Shown here: positions 1 through 7,598 of the stretch, piece after piece
Position numbering within the stretch: position 1 is the stretch's first letter
Layout of the letters: each line of letters opens with the position of its first letter
From: Burkholderiales bacterium
GTDB lineage: Bacteria; Pseudomonadota; Gammaproteobacteria; Burkholderiales; Burkholderiaceae_C
DNA length: 14,060 bases
Assembly: GCA_011390055.1 (NCBI GenBank)
Contig: JAABTC010000015.1
Span: 1-14,060, forward strand
Direction: 5' to 3'
Position numbers and translations under genes: made by a program
The notes under the pieces: generated by a model
Database searches by the model: none
Seen by the model: only the letters and a program-made list of their open reading frames with translations
What the model was told of the DNA's origin: nothing

Positions 1-734
1 GTCTTCTCGGCCACGCGCGTCATCGAGCCGTTTTCCTTGGCCAGATGGAACTCGAAATAGCTCTTCTCGAAAGCGTCGCGGGCTTCGCGCAGCGGGCGGT
101 CGAGGCCGAAGCTCTGCTCGCTCTGCGGACCCATCGGGGCCAGCGCGGCGGTGTGCAGATGGGGCATCAGCCCCCCTGCGCTGTCGTGCAGGTAGGCCGG
201 GTGGTCGGTGCGCTGGGCCAGGGGCGGGTGCAGGGCGTGCGAGCCCGGCGCGTAAGGCATCGGCTGCTGCGCCGGATGCCCATAGGCCGCGCCACCCGAT
301 CCGGCACCCTGCGCATAGGCTTGCGCCGCAGGGCCGCCGGCCGCGCTCGACAGCGCAGCGCCGCGCGGGGCCGGTTTGGCCAGGGCCAGCTCCACCGCGC
401 GCAACAGCTTCTGCAGCGTGATCGGCTTTTCCAGGAAGGCCATGGCGCCGAACTTGGTGGCCTCGACAGCGGTGTCGATGGTGCCGTGGCCGCTCATCAT
501 GATCACCGGCATCGTCAGCTGGCCGCTGGCGCCCCACTCCTTGAGCAGCGAGATGCCGTCGACGTCGGGCATCCAGATGTCGAGCAGCACCAGTTCCGGC
601 TGCAGCCGTTCGCGCACCGCCCGCGCCTGCGCGGCGTTCTCGGCCAACTCCACCGCGTGTCCTTCGTCAGCGAGGATCTCCGAGAGCAGGGCACGGATGC
701 CGAGTTCATCGTCAACAACAAGGATGGTGGCCAT
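1..734 (-). CDS. NtrX-like response regulator (receiver + Fis-type HTH), 3' end outside window
   Basis: Cytoplasmic DNA-binding response regulator, the presumed phosphorylation target of the NtrY-like kinase encoded 6 bp upstream. The 244 visible residues open with a CheY-like receiver (about 1-118): acidic pair D8/D9, phospho-acceptor D52 in LLDIWMPDVDG, switch residue S81 in MMSGHGT and K103 in FLEKP. Residues about 120-205 are a Gly/Ala/Pro/His/Gln-rich linker of low complexity. From about 212 the sequence LREARDAFEKSYFEFHLAKE resembles the start of the Fis-type helix-turn-helix that ends NtrC/NtrX-class regulators; the rest lies beyond base 1. The ATG at 734 follows the kinase stop closely and has no strong Shine-Dalgarno, suggesting coupled translation. 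There is no AAA+ sigma-54 interaction domain (no Walker motifs or GAFTGA), so it cannot work like classical NtrX. Receiver assignment is secure; target genes are unknown. Confidence 0.9.
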   Translation of the reverse strand, partial: MATILVVDDELGIRALLSEILADEGHAVELAENAAQARAVRERLQPELVLLDIWMPDVDGISLLKEWGASGQLTMPVIMMSGHGTIDTAVEATKFGAMAFLEKPITLQKLLRAVELALAKPAPRGAALSSAAGGPAAQAYAQGAGSGGAAYGHPAQQPMPYAPGSHALHPPLAQRTDHPAYLHDSAGGLMPHLHTAALAPMGPQSEQSFGLDRPLREARDAFEKSYFEFHLAKENGSMTRVAEK

Positions 735-740
735 GAAAAC

Positions 741-3071
741 TCAATGCGCCTGCGGATCGGCAGCAGGCTGGGTGGCCTCGGCACTGGGGGCCGCGGCGAG
801 GTTGGAAAATGATAGCGAAACTTGAGCCCCTCCCTGTGCCCAAGCGTTCGCCGCGTCAGCGTCGGTTGCACCGGCCGCGCCCGAGGCCACGGCGCGGTTG
901 CCGATCCGCACGCGCGCCCCGTGCTCGTCGGCGATCTTCTTCACCACCGCCAGGCCCAGCCCGGTCCCTTTGCTCTTGGTGGTGACGTAGGGCTCGAAGG
1001 CGCGCTTCAAGACCTTGTCGGCGAAACCCGGCCCATTGTCGTGCACCGCCAGCCGCACCGCGCGCAAGGCCCCCTGTTCGTTGCGGACGGGCTCGGTGCT
1101 GACGCGCACCTGGCCTTCGCTGCGCTCGGCCACGGCGTCCAGGGCGTTCTGCACCAGGTTGTGGATCACCTGGCGCAGCTGGGTGGCATCGCCGACGATG
1201 GCGGGCAGGCCCGGTGCGCAGGCGGACTTCAGGCGCCCCTGCTCGATGGCATGGCCGTACAGGGCCAGCACCTCGGCCACCAGCGCGTTCAAGTCCAGCG
1301 GTGCGAGCTTGGCGGCCGGCAGCCGGGCGTAGTCGCGGAACTCGTTGACCAGCTGCTTCATCGCCTGCACCTGGTTGACGATGGTGGCGACCGAGCGCTT
1401 GAGCAGCCCCGCGTCGTCGCCCTGCAGCTTGGTGCCCAGTTTGTGTTCGAGCCGCTCGGCCGACAGCTGGATCGGCGTCAGCGGGTTCTTGATCTCGTGC
1501 GCCAGCCGCCGCGCCACCTCGCTCCAAGCCGCCGCGCGCTGGGCCGAGACCACTTCGCTGATGTCGTCGAACACCAGCAGACGGAAATCCTGCGGCAGGG
1601 TGGCGCCGCGCAGCAGCAGCGTCAGGGTGTCGGGCTCGCCCCCGGTCAGCGACTGCAGCGCGCTCGGCTGAACCAGTTCGAACGAGTCCTGCCAGTGGTC
1701 GCGCTCACCGGCCTCGGGGCTCGCGCGGTGCAGCTCGAAGCGCTGCCAGACCGCCGCGGTCAGCTCCTGCAGGCCAGGAACCTCGGACAGGCCGCGGCCG
1801 CGATAGGCCGACAACGGCAACTTGAGGATGCGCGTGGCGCCGGGATTCACAGTGTCGATGCGTCGTTCGGCATCGAAGACGATGACCCCGGCTGTCAGGC
1901 TGTCGAGTATGGTCTGCAAGTGAGTGCGCGCACTCTCCAACTCTGATACGCCGCGCTGTACTTCGGCGCGGGCATGCCCCAATTGCTCGGTCATCTCTGC
2001 AAAACTGCGGGTCAGCCCGCCGATCTCGTCGCGCGCGGTGGACACAGGTTTGGCCGTCAGATCACCCGCAGCCACCTGTTTCACCCCCTCGGCCAGCAAC
2101 AGCAGGGGCCGCGCCAGCTGCGTGCCCAGCACCGCGGCCAACAGCACCGCGCCGAACACGGCCAGGATCAACGCCAGCGTCAGCGTGCCGATGTACATCT
2201 TGCGCAGGCCGTCGCGCGCCAGCGCGCGCTGCTGGTATTCGCGGTAGGCGCTCTGCACCGCCAGCGCATTCGTCGCCAGCGCCGTGGGCACCGGTTGCGA
2301 GACCAGCAGGAAGCGCTCTTCGCCGCCGAGCAGGATGTCGTTGGACGGCAGCAAGGCCAGTGCGCGCACACGCGCCCGGGGTGTGGCGCCGGCCAGCAGT
2401 TCGTCGTCCAGTCCTTCGATCTGGCTCACCACGCGCTGGCTGCGCGCCTGGCGCAGCATCGCAGGCGTGGGTCGCTCGGGCCCCATCGCACTGCCACTGC
2501 TGCCGCCGGCGGTGACGATGACCTGGCCACTGGCGCCCACCAGGGCCAGCTCCTGCGCGGAAAGCTGTTCGCGCAGGCGTTCGAGCGCCAGCGGTGCGGT
2601 GGCGCCGCGCGTCTCGCCCAGGCGGTCGGCGGCCGCCCGCGTCTTGGCCCCCAGGTCGGTCACCAGCGCATCCAGCGTGCTGCGCCCGAGCACCAGGCCG
2701 GCATCGAGCGCGCCTTGCACGCGCGCGTCGAACCAGACTTCGATGCTGCGCGAGACGAACTGGTAGCTCACGGTGTAGATCAGCGCGCCCGGCAGCACCC
2801 CCACCAGCGCGAAGATGCCCGCCAGCCGGATCAGCAGCAGGCTGCCGAACTTGCGCTGGCGCTTGCGCACCACCAGGCGCACCGCCGCCAGCAGCACCAC
2901 CGTGCCCAGCAGGCCGGCCACCGCGATGTTGAGCCAGAACAACCAGACGAACTGGCGTTCGTAGAAGCCCGGTGCTTCGTTGGTCAGCGCCACCACGAAG
3001 GCCAGCACCAGCGTCACGCCAGCGAAGGCGAGCAGCGCGACGAACCAGCCCCAGCGGGCGGACTTCGTCAT
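741..3071 (-). CDS. ntrY: NtrY-like membrane sensor histidine kinase
   Basis: Inner-membrane sensor kinase of 776 aa that would autophosphorylate on histidine and pass phosphate to the adjacent receiver protein. Hydrophobic segments lie at about 8-28, 45-67, 78-101 and 293-317; residues 102-292 form the likely periplasmic sensor region. A HAMP linker (about 315-368) leads to a PAS-like region (about 385-500, TAGVIVFD...NPGA). The dimerisation box is AHEIKNPLTPIQLSAERL with phospho-acceptor H525, typical of NtrY. The ATPase domain shows the N box (N642 in NLVQNALDA), G1 (DNGPGF, 678-683) and G2 (KGTGLGL, 701-707). An Ala/Gly/Asp-rich stretch at about 727-748 interrupts its last strands. The ATG at 3071 overlaps the DUF4390 stop as ATGA; the frame stays open farther upstream, but that part is antisense-like shadow. 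NtrYX systems are linked to nitrogen and redox sensing in other proteobacteria; the signal here is unknown. Confidence 0.92.
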   Translation of the reverse strand: MTKSARWGWFVALLAFAGVTLVLAFVVALTNEAPGFYERQFVWLFWLNIAVAGLLGTVVLLAAVRLVVRKRQRKFGSLLLIRLAGIFALVGVLPGALIYTVSYQFVSRSIEVWFDARVQGALDAGLVLGRSTLDALVTDLGAKTRAAADRLGETRGATAPLALERLREQLSAQELALVGASGQVIVTAGGSSGSAMGPERPTPAMLRQARSQRVVSQIEGLDDELLAGATPRARVRALALLPSNDILLGGEERFLLVSQPVPTALATNALAVQSAYREYQQRALARDGLRKMYIGTLTLALILAVFGAVLLAAVLGTQLARPLLLLAEGVKQVAAGDLTAKPVSTARDEIGGLTRSFAEMTEQLGHARAEVQRGVSELESARTHLQTILDSLTAGVIVFDAERRIDTVNPGATRILKLPLSAYRGRGLSEVPGLQELTAAVWQRFELHRASPEAGERDHWQDSFELVQPSALQSLTGGEPDTLTLLLRGATLPQDFRLLVFDDISEVVSAQRAAAWSEVARRLAHEIKNPLTPIQLSAERLEHKLGTKLQGDDAGLLKRSVATIVNQVQAMKQLVNEFRDYARLPAAKLAPLDLNALVAEVLALYGHAIEQGRLKSACAPGLPAIVGDATQLRQVIHNLVQNALDAVAERSEGQVRVSTEPVRNEQGALRAVRLAVHDNGPGFADKVLKRAFEPYVTTKSKGTGLGLAVVKKIADEHGARVRIGNRAVASGAAGATDADAANAWAQGGAQVSLSFSNLAAAPSAEATQPAADPQAH

Positions 3072-3679
3072 GGGAGTCGCACGCTGCGCTCGACGCCCAG
3101 CGTCCACTCGCTGGTGCCACCCACGCCGCCCAGGCCGATCTGCATCGGCCTGGGCAGTTGCGAGGTGTCGAGCCGCCAGCTGAATTCCACGTAATGGCGC
3201 CCGTCCGGCTCGACCTCGCGCCCCTCGGCGATCGACCAGCCGGCGCTGCGGGTCATGGTGCCGAGGGCGTCGTCGAGCGTCGCGAAACTCTGCCCGAGGC
3301 CGCCCTGGCTGACGCGCCAGTTCGAGGTCAGCGGCTGGAAACTGAGGCGCCACTCGCGGCTGGCGCGGGCGATGCGGTCGTCTCGCCAGTACCAGCGCGG
3401 TCGCCACAGCGTGGCCTGCGCGACGAAGTAGAGTGGCACGCCGCGCAGGGCCGCGTCTTCGACGCTGCGCGGCAGCGTGATGCGCAATTGGTAGTCGACA
3501 CGGATGGACGCCTCCTCGCGTCGCACCGTCAGGTCCTGCAGCTCCACCCCCTGGCCCCAGGCGCTGCCCGCAGCCCACATCGCCCAGGCCAGCACCAACT
3601 GCAGGGCGATGCGCAGCGCCGGGCCCGGGCTCCGCGAGCGGTGCCCGAGGAGCTGGCACACCGCGGCGGGGCTGGGCAT
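3068..3679 (-). CDS. DUF4390 family secreted protein
   Basis: A 203-aa protein of unknown function whose position and sequence match DUF4390, found in beta- and gammaproteobacteria between rsmB and an ntrY-like kinase. The N terminus has basic residues (HRSRS) followed by a hydrophobic core (about 21-36) and a signal-peptidase-like site around GSAWGQG (38-44), so it is probably exported. The mature part is beta-rich by eye, with Trp/Arg-dense stretches such as RPRWYWRDDR and REWRLSF and near-C-terminal EWTLGVERSVRLP. It starts with ATG 8 bp after the rsmB stop and its TGA overlaps the kinase ATG, so all three are probably co-transcribed and translationally coupled. Because the next gene encodes a kinase with a large periplasmic region, an accessory role in sensing is possible, but that is inference from context. 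The start could lie farther in, but this one supplies a full signal peptide. Confidence 0.8.
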   Translation of the reverse strand: MPSPAAVCQLLGHRSRSPGPALRIALQLVLAWAMWAAGSAWGQGVELQDLTVRREEASIRVDYQLRITLPRSVEDAALRGVPLYFVAQATLWRPRWYWRDDRIARASREWRLSFQPLTSNWRVSQGGLGQSFATLDDALGTMTRSAGWSIAEGREVEPDGRHYVEFSWRLDTSQLPRPMQIGLGGVGGTSEWTLGVERSVRLP

Positions 3680-3687
3680 GGAGGCGC

Positions 3688-5013
3688 TCAGGTTTTGGTG
3701 ATCAGGGCGTAGTAGAAGCCGTCGCCGGGGGTGGCCCCCAGCGCTGCAGGCGTGCCGGCATTGTCCGGCAGGGGCAGGAGGTGCCCGGGTGCGGCAGGGT
3801 CGCGGCGCGGTGCCTCGGCCTCGTGGCGTTGCATAAAAGCGTCGATCTGCGCCTGGCCCTCGGCCGGGAAGATCGAGCAGGTGGCGTACAGCAGACGCCC
3901 CCCGGGGGCCAGCAAGGGCCACAAGGCGTCAAGCAGTTGCGCTTGCAGGCGCGCCAGAGCCTCGATGTCCGCTGGGCGGCGCAGCCAGCGAATGTCGGGG
4001 TGCCGCCGCACGATGCCCGACGCGGTGCAGGGTGCGTCGAGCAGGATCGCATCGAAGGGTCTGCCGTCCCACCAGGTTGCCGGCTGCCGCGCGTCGCCGG
4101 CCTTGAGCGTGGCGCGCAGTCCGAGGCGGCCGAGCGTTTCCTGGACACGCGTGAGCCGCTGGCCGTCGCTGTCGAGCGCGAGCAGGTCGAGTTCGGCCAG
4201 CTCGAGCAGGTGCGCGGTCTTGCCGCCCGGCGCAGCGCAGGCATCGAGCACATGCGCCCCGGCGGCCAGCCCGGTGCCGATCAGCAGCGGGGCGGCACGC
4301 TGTGCGGCCGCATCCTGCACCGAGACCTCACCCTCGGCGAAGCCGGGCAGCTGCGCCACCGGGCAGGGTTCGGCCAGCCGCACCGTCTGCGGCCCCAGCA
4401 GTTCGCCGCCCCGTCCCTGCGCAGCCAGCCGCTGCAGCCAGGCGGCGCCGGTGCTGCGCCGGGCATTCACGCGCAGCGTCATCGGCGGATGGCGGTTGGC
4501 CTGCTGCAGCAACGCCTGCCAATGGCTCGGCCAGTCGTGCTTCAGGCGTTCGATCCACCACAGCGGATGGTTGTAGGCCGCCACCGGGTCGTGTTCGGCC
4601 GCGTTTACCAGGGCCTCGCGTTCACGCACGAAGCGCCGCAGCACCGCGTTGACGAAGGCGGCGGCCGCCGGGGCGCGATGGCGCATGGCATGCACCGCCT
4701 GGTCGACCAGCGTGTGGTCGGGGTAACGCGGCCGCGCGCCGGGCACGGCGGGCCAGAGCAGCGCCAGCGCACTCAGCAGCAAGGCGTCGACGGCGGGCGG
4801 CGGTGCTTTGCTGGCCAGCGCACGGCGCACGCCCTGTGCGCCGCCCAGGCGGCGCAACACATCGAAGGCCAGCGCCTGCGCGCCCGCGCGCGGCGCGGCC
4901 GGCACGCGCGCCAGCAGCTCGGTCAGCGAGCGCCCTTCCTGCACCCCCTGCACCAGGTCGGCCGTGTACAACAGCAGGGTGGACAGCGGGATCGGTGCGG
5001 CGTTCAGACTCAC
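3688..5013 (-). CDS. rsmB: 16S rRNA m5C967 methyltransferase RsmB
   Basis: S-adenosylmethionine-dependent methyltransferase that methylates C967 (E. coli numbering) of 16S rRNA. Of 441 aa, residues about 8-145 form the NusB-like RNA-binding domain (TLVDQAVHAM, VNAVLRRFVRER) and about 160-440 the Rossmann catalytic domain. SAM-binding motif I is VLDACAAPGGKTAHLLEL (255-272). The two cysteines of the RNA m5C family are C329 in LLDAPCTASG, followed by IVRRHPDIRW, and C379 in LYATCSIFPAEG. Length is close to E. coli RsmB (429 aa). The start is GTG (CAC at 5011-5013), preceded by no clear Shine-Dalgarno. It heads the rsmB-DUF4390-kinase-regulator unit and is divergent from folE across 79 bp. Identification is firm; only the exact start is uncertain. 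Confidence 0.95.
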   Translation of the reverse strand: MSLNAAPIPLSTLLLYTADLVQGVQEGRSLTELLARVPAAPRAGAQALAFDVLRRLGGAQGVRRALASKAPPPAVDALLLSALALLWPAVPGARPRYPDHTLVDQAVHAMRHRAPAAAAFVNAVLRRFVREREALVNAAEHDPVAAYNHPLWWIERLKHDWPSHWQALLQQANRHPPMTLRVNARRSTGAAWLQRLAAQGRGGELLGPQTVRLAEPCPVAQLPGFAEGEVSVQDAAAQRAAPLLIGTGLAAGAHVLDACAAPGGKTAHLLELAELDLLALDSDGQRLTRVQETLGRLGLRATLKAGDARQPATWWDGRPFDAILLDAPCTASGIVRRHPDIRWLRRPADIEALARLQAQLLDALWPLLAPGGRLLYATCSIFPAEGQAQIDAFMQRHEAEAPRRDPAAPGHLLPLPDNAGTPAALGATPGDGFYYALITKT

Positions 5014-5058
5014 CGTGCCAGTCTAGGGCCGCGGGCGCCGGCGGCTTTGCAGGCACGG

Positions 5059-5064
5059 CACAAT
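5059..5064 (+). promoter_or_regulatory. Candidate -10 element for folE
   Basis: CACAAT matches the -10 consensus at 4 of 6 positions and sits 28 bp before the folE start, inside the 79-bp divergent gap with rsmB. There is no convincing -35 hexamer about 17 bp upstream, where the DNA is nearly pure G/C. Transcription from here would give a leader of roughly 20 nt carrying the GGAG site. It is a weak call based on position and base composition. Confidence 0.25.
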
Positions 5065-5083
5065 CGGTGGTCGCAGTACCCAT

Positions 5084-5087
5084 GGAG
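5084..5087 (+). promoter_or_regulatory. folE ribosome binding site
   Basis: GGAG lies 5 nt before the ATG at 5093. It supports that start over the in-frame ATG at 5108 (Met6). An ATG at 5082 just upstream is in another frame. Confidence 0.55.
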
Positions 5088-5092
5088 CACCG

Positions 5093-5824
5093 ATGCCCAG
5101 CCCGACGATGCCGATCTTTCGCAACGAGGACGACCTGGCCCAGCTGCCCGCCTCCGAGCGCATCCGCTACCGGCTGGTCGGCGCCGACCGCCGCTACCAC
5201 GCCAACGACAACATCGCCGCCTACATCAAGGACGGCGAGATCGACGAGCTCAAGGCCGAGGTGCAAAGCCACATGCAAGGCGTGCTCGAAGCGCTGGTGA
5301 TCGACACCGAGAACGATCACAACACCGGCGACACCGCACGCCGGGTGGCCAAGATGTTCATCGACGAGGTGTTCCGCGGCCGCTACGTCAAGGCGCCCGC
5401 GGTGACCGAGTTTCCCAACGCCTCGCGCCTGAACGAGCTGATGATCGTCGGCCCGATCAAGGTGCGCAGCGCCTGCTCGCACCACCTTTGCCCGATCCTG
5501 GGCAAGGTCTGGATCGGCATCATGCCCAACGAGCATTCGAACCTGATCGGGCTGTCGAAGTACGCGCGCATCTGCGACTGGATCATGAGCCGCCCTCAGA
5601 TCCAGGAAGAGGCGGTGATCATGTTGGCCGACGAGCTGCAGGATCGCGTCAAACCCGACGGCCTGGCCATCGTGATGGAAGCCGACCACTTCTGCATGCA
5701 CTGGCGCGGCGTCAAGGACGACGAGTCGATGATGACCAATTCGGTCATGCGCGGCGCCTTCCTCAAGAACCCCGACCTGCGGCGCGAATTCCTCTCGCTG
5801 CTGTCCAAGAAGAACGTGAGCTGA
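5093..5824 (+). CDS. folE: GTP cyclohydrolase I
   Basis: Zinc enzyme that converts GTP to 7,8-dihydroneopterin triphosphate, the first step of tetrahydrofolate synthesis and also the entry to the preQ0/queuosine pathway. The 243-aa protein carries the FolE signature: VRSACSHHLCPILGKVWIG with zinc ligands C128 and H131, third ligand C201 in ADHFCMHWRGV, and the core motifs LIGLSKYARI and RPQIQEE. The substrate-contact end MTNSVMRGAFLKN is intact. It is somewhat longer than E. coli FolE (222 aa), mainly through an N-terminal extension of about 25 residues. The stop is followed after 2 bp by the BLUF gene, so the two must share a transcript. It starts divergently from rsmB. Identification is secure; the alternative start at Met6 would make little difference. 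Confidence 0.96.
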   Translation: MPSPTMPIFRNEDDLAQLPASERIRYRLVGADRRYHANDNIAAYIKDGEIDELKAEVQSHMQGVLEALVIDTENDHNTGDTARRVAKMFIDEVFRGRYVKAPAVTEFPNASRLNELMIVGPIKVRSACSHHLCPILGKVWIGIMPNEHSNLIGLSKYARICDWIMSRPQIQEEAVIMLADELQDRVKPDGLAIVMEADHFCMHWRGVKDDESMMTNSVMRGAFLKNPDLRREFLSLLSKKNVS

Positions 5825-5826
5825 CC

Positions 5827-6249
5827 ATGTTGGTGAGACTTTTGTATGCCAGCCGTGCCGTGCCGGCCGTCGACCATGAAGAGCTGCTCGCGATCCTCAA
5901 GAAGAGCAAGGCGAACAATCCGAAAATCGGCATCACCGGTGTGCTGTGCTTTTCCGAGGGCACCTTCATGCAGGCGCTCGAAGGTGGACGCAGCGCCGTC
6001 TCGGCGCTCTACAACCGCATCGCCAACGACGCGCGCCACACCGACGTGGTGCTGCTGAGCTACGAGGAGATTGCCGAGCGGCGCTTCGCCGGCTGGTCGA
6101 TGGGCCAGGTCAACATGGGCCGGCTGAACCCGGCCGTGCTGCTGAAGTACTCGGAATGCGCGCGCCTGGACCCCTACGCCGTCAGCGGCAAGGTCTCGAT
6201 GGCCCTCTTCGACGAACTCGTGGCCACCGCAGCGGTGATGGGGCAGTGA
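5827..6249 (+). CDS. Short BLUF-domain blue-light photoreceptor
   Basis: A 140-aa stand-alone BLUF protein (blue-light sensing using FAD). The FAD-binding and photocycle residues are present: Y7 in LLYAS, N31 in NNPKIGITGVL, Q49 in FMQALEG, and the semi-conserved W90/M92 in FAGWSMG. The BLUF fold occupies about 1-95; the remaining 45 or so residues look helical, as in PixD/BlrB-type short BLUF proteins that signal by protein-protein contact. No EAL, GGDEF, cyclase or DNA-binding domain is attached, so its output partner must be another protein. It begins 2 nt after the folE stop without a good Shine-Dalgarno of its own, implying translational coupling to folE, and ends 31 bp from the convergent flavoprotein gene. 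Family assignment is firm; partner and physiological output are unknown. Confidence 0.93.
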   Translation: MLVRLLYASRAVPAVDHEELLAILKKSKANNPKIGITGVLCFSEGTFMQALEGGRSAVSALYNRIANDARHTDVVLLSYEEIAERRFAGWSMGQVNMGRLNPAVLLKYSECARLDPYAVSGKVSMALFDELVATAAVMGQ

Positions 6250-6280
6250 CGGGACCACCCCCGTAGCGGCACAGACCCTG

Positions 6281-7585
6281 CTACGCCAGCGCATCACTCC
6301 ATATCGTGCGCGCCCAGCTCCAGGCGTAGGTGCCCTCCAGTTCGGTCGGCCCCGGCGAAACGCCGCCCGAGCCGGCCACCGTCTTGAAGGTCTTCTCGGC
6401 CGTCACGTACTCGTGCACGCTGGCCACGTGCACCACGTTCTTGGCGTCGGTGAAGCTGTAGCAGGTGTTGGTCAGCATCGGCGCCGGATTGATTTCCCAG
6501 CCGGCGAGTTCGGCGACGATCGCCGCCGCCGCGACCTTGGCATGGCTGTTGGCCATGTGGCCGCTCTTGGGCATGCCGGGCGCGATCTGGATCGAGTCGC
6601 CGAGCACGTGGATGTCCTTGGCGGCCGTGCTCTGGAACGTCAGGTAGTCGACATTGCACCAGCGCGCGTTCGCGTTCGCCAGCCCGGTCTGCACGGCAAT
6701 CGCGCCCGCCCGCATCGGCGGCAGCACGTTCAACACGTCGGCCTTCACTTCGTCCTGGATCTCGAACTTGACGGTGTTGGTGCGCGCATCGACGGCCGTC
6801 GCCTTGTGCTGGCCGCGGTATTCGACGATGCCCTTGTACTGTTCGGCCCAGACCTTCTTGAACAGCGGCCCCTTGCTGGTCACGTCGGGGTTGGCGTCGA
6901 GGATCAGCACCTTGCTGCGCGGCTTGGCCGCCTTGAAGTAGCTGGCGACCTGGCAGGCGCGCTCGTAAGGGCCGGGCGGGCAGCGGTAGGGTGCCTCGGG
7001 GATCGTGATGGCGTAGGTGCCGCCGTCGGGCATGGCCTCGAGCTGGCGGCGCAGGGCCACGGTTTCGGGCCCGGCCTTCCAGGCCTGCAGGATGCGGCCT
7101 TCGGCATGGGCCGCACGCAGCCCGGCGACGCTGTCCCACATCAGCTCGATGCCCGGCGAAAGGATCAGCTTGTCGTAGGCGATGCTCGGGCCGGAGGCCA
7201 GCACCGCAACCTTCTTGACCGGGTCGATGCTGGCGACCATGTCCTTGACCACCCGCACGCCATGGCTGCGCGTCAGGCTCGCATAGGGCCGGGTCACGTC
7301 GGCCAGTGTGCGGCTGCCCCCGAGCACCAGGTTGCTGAGCGGGCAGGACACGAAAGCCTCGCTCGGCTCGACCAGCACCACGTCGAGCTTGCGGTCTGAA
7401 AAAAGGCGCAGGTACTTGGCCGCCGTCGCACCGCCGTAGCCGCCGCCCACCACCAGCACGCGGGCCTTGGCCGGCACCTGTCCGCCGGCGCTCGACGTCA
7501 GCAACGCGCCGGTCTCGCTGGCACACCCGGTGAGCGACAACAGGCCCAGCGAGCCTGCGGACTGCAACCAACGCCGGCGCTGCAT
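6281..7585 (-). CDS. fccB: Flavocytochrome c sulfide dehydrogenase, flavoprotein subunit (FccB/SoxF-like)
   Basis: FAD-dependent periplasmic subunit that oxidises sulfide and passes electrons to the cytochrome c encoded just upstream. From the ATG at 7585 the protein is 434 aa. The N terminus QRRRWLQSAGSLGLLSLTGC combines a twin-arginine-like motif with a lipobox (LTGC, C21), suggesting Tat export of a folded, possibly lipid-anchored flavoprotein. FAD binding is shown by VLVVGGGYGGATAAKYL (43-59) and HVLGDS (326-331). The redox-active cysteine pair of FccB is conserved: C202 in YRCPPGPYER and C375 in NTCYSF. An in-frame GTG at 7600 overlaps the cytochrome stop (GTGA) and would add five residues; the ATG is preferred because GAAGGG lies 7 nt before it. 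Sulfide:quinone reductase is less likely given the partner cytochrome and the RCPPGPYER motif. Confidence 0.88.
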   Translation of the reverse strand: MQRRRWLQSAGSLGLLSLTGCASETGALLTSSAGGQVPAKARVLVVGGGYGGATAAKYLRLFSDRKLDVVLVEPSEAFVSCPLSNLVLGGSRTLADVTRPYASLTRSHGVRVVKDMVASIDPVKKVAVLASGPSIAYDKLILSPGIELMWDSVAGLRAAHAEGRILQAWKAGPETVALRRQLEAMPDGGTYAITIPEAPYRCPPGPYERACQVASYFKAAKPRSKVLILDANPDVTSKGPLFKKVWAEQYKGIVEYRGQHKATAVDARTNTVKFEIQDEVKADVLNVLPPMRAGAIAVQTGLANANARWCNVDYLTFQSTAAKDIHVLGDSIQIAPGMPKSGHMANSHAKVAAAAIVAELAGWEINPAPMLTNTCYSFTDAKNVVHVASVHEYVTAEKTFKTVAGSGGVSPGPTELEGTYAWSWARTIWSDALA

Positions 7586-7592
7586 GACGGTG

Positions 7593-7598
7593 CCCTTC
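7593..7598 (-). promoter_or_regulatory. Ribosome binding site deciding the fccB start
   Basis: GAAGGG (minus strand) sits 7 nt before the ATG at 7585. It favours that start over the GTG at 7600 that overlaps the cytochrome stop. Confidence 0.6.

Noticed and set aside
822..1946. Long plus-strand open frames antisense to the kinase (also 1974-3194 and 45-812)
   Set aside because: They mirror the codon pattern of the real minus-strand genes and show no recognisable domain.
3072..3659. Upstream extension of the kinase reading frame to base 3659
   Set aside because: This stretch overlaps the DUF4390 gene in another frame and reads as Arg/Ala/Pro-rich shadow. The membrane-spanning N terminus typical of NtrY begins at the ATG at 3071, which overlaps the previous stop.
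3781..6249. Plus-strand open frame of 822 codons running into the BLUF gene
   Set aside because: It lies antisense to rsmB and in a shifted frame of folE, is dominated by Arg/Gln/Gly/Ala repeats, and matches no family until the BLUF start at 5827. Long open shadows are expected at this GC content.
6249..6285. Bidirectional terminator between the convergent BLUF and flavoprotein genes
   Set aside because: Two short dyads are present (ACGGG/CCCGT and CGTAGC/GCTACG), but they nearly touch, are only 5-6 bp and have no T-run on either strand.
6281..7585. Flavoprotein as sulfide:quinone oxidoreductase
   Set aside because: The RCPPGPYER and NTCYSF cysteine motifs, export leader and overlapping cytochrome c gene fit flavocytochrome c sulfide dehydrogenase better.
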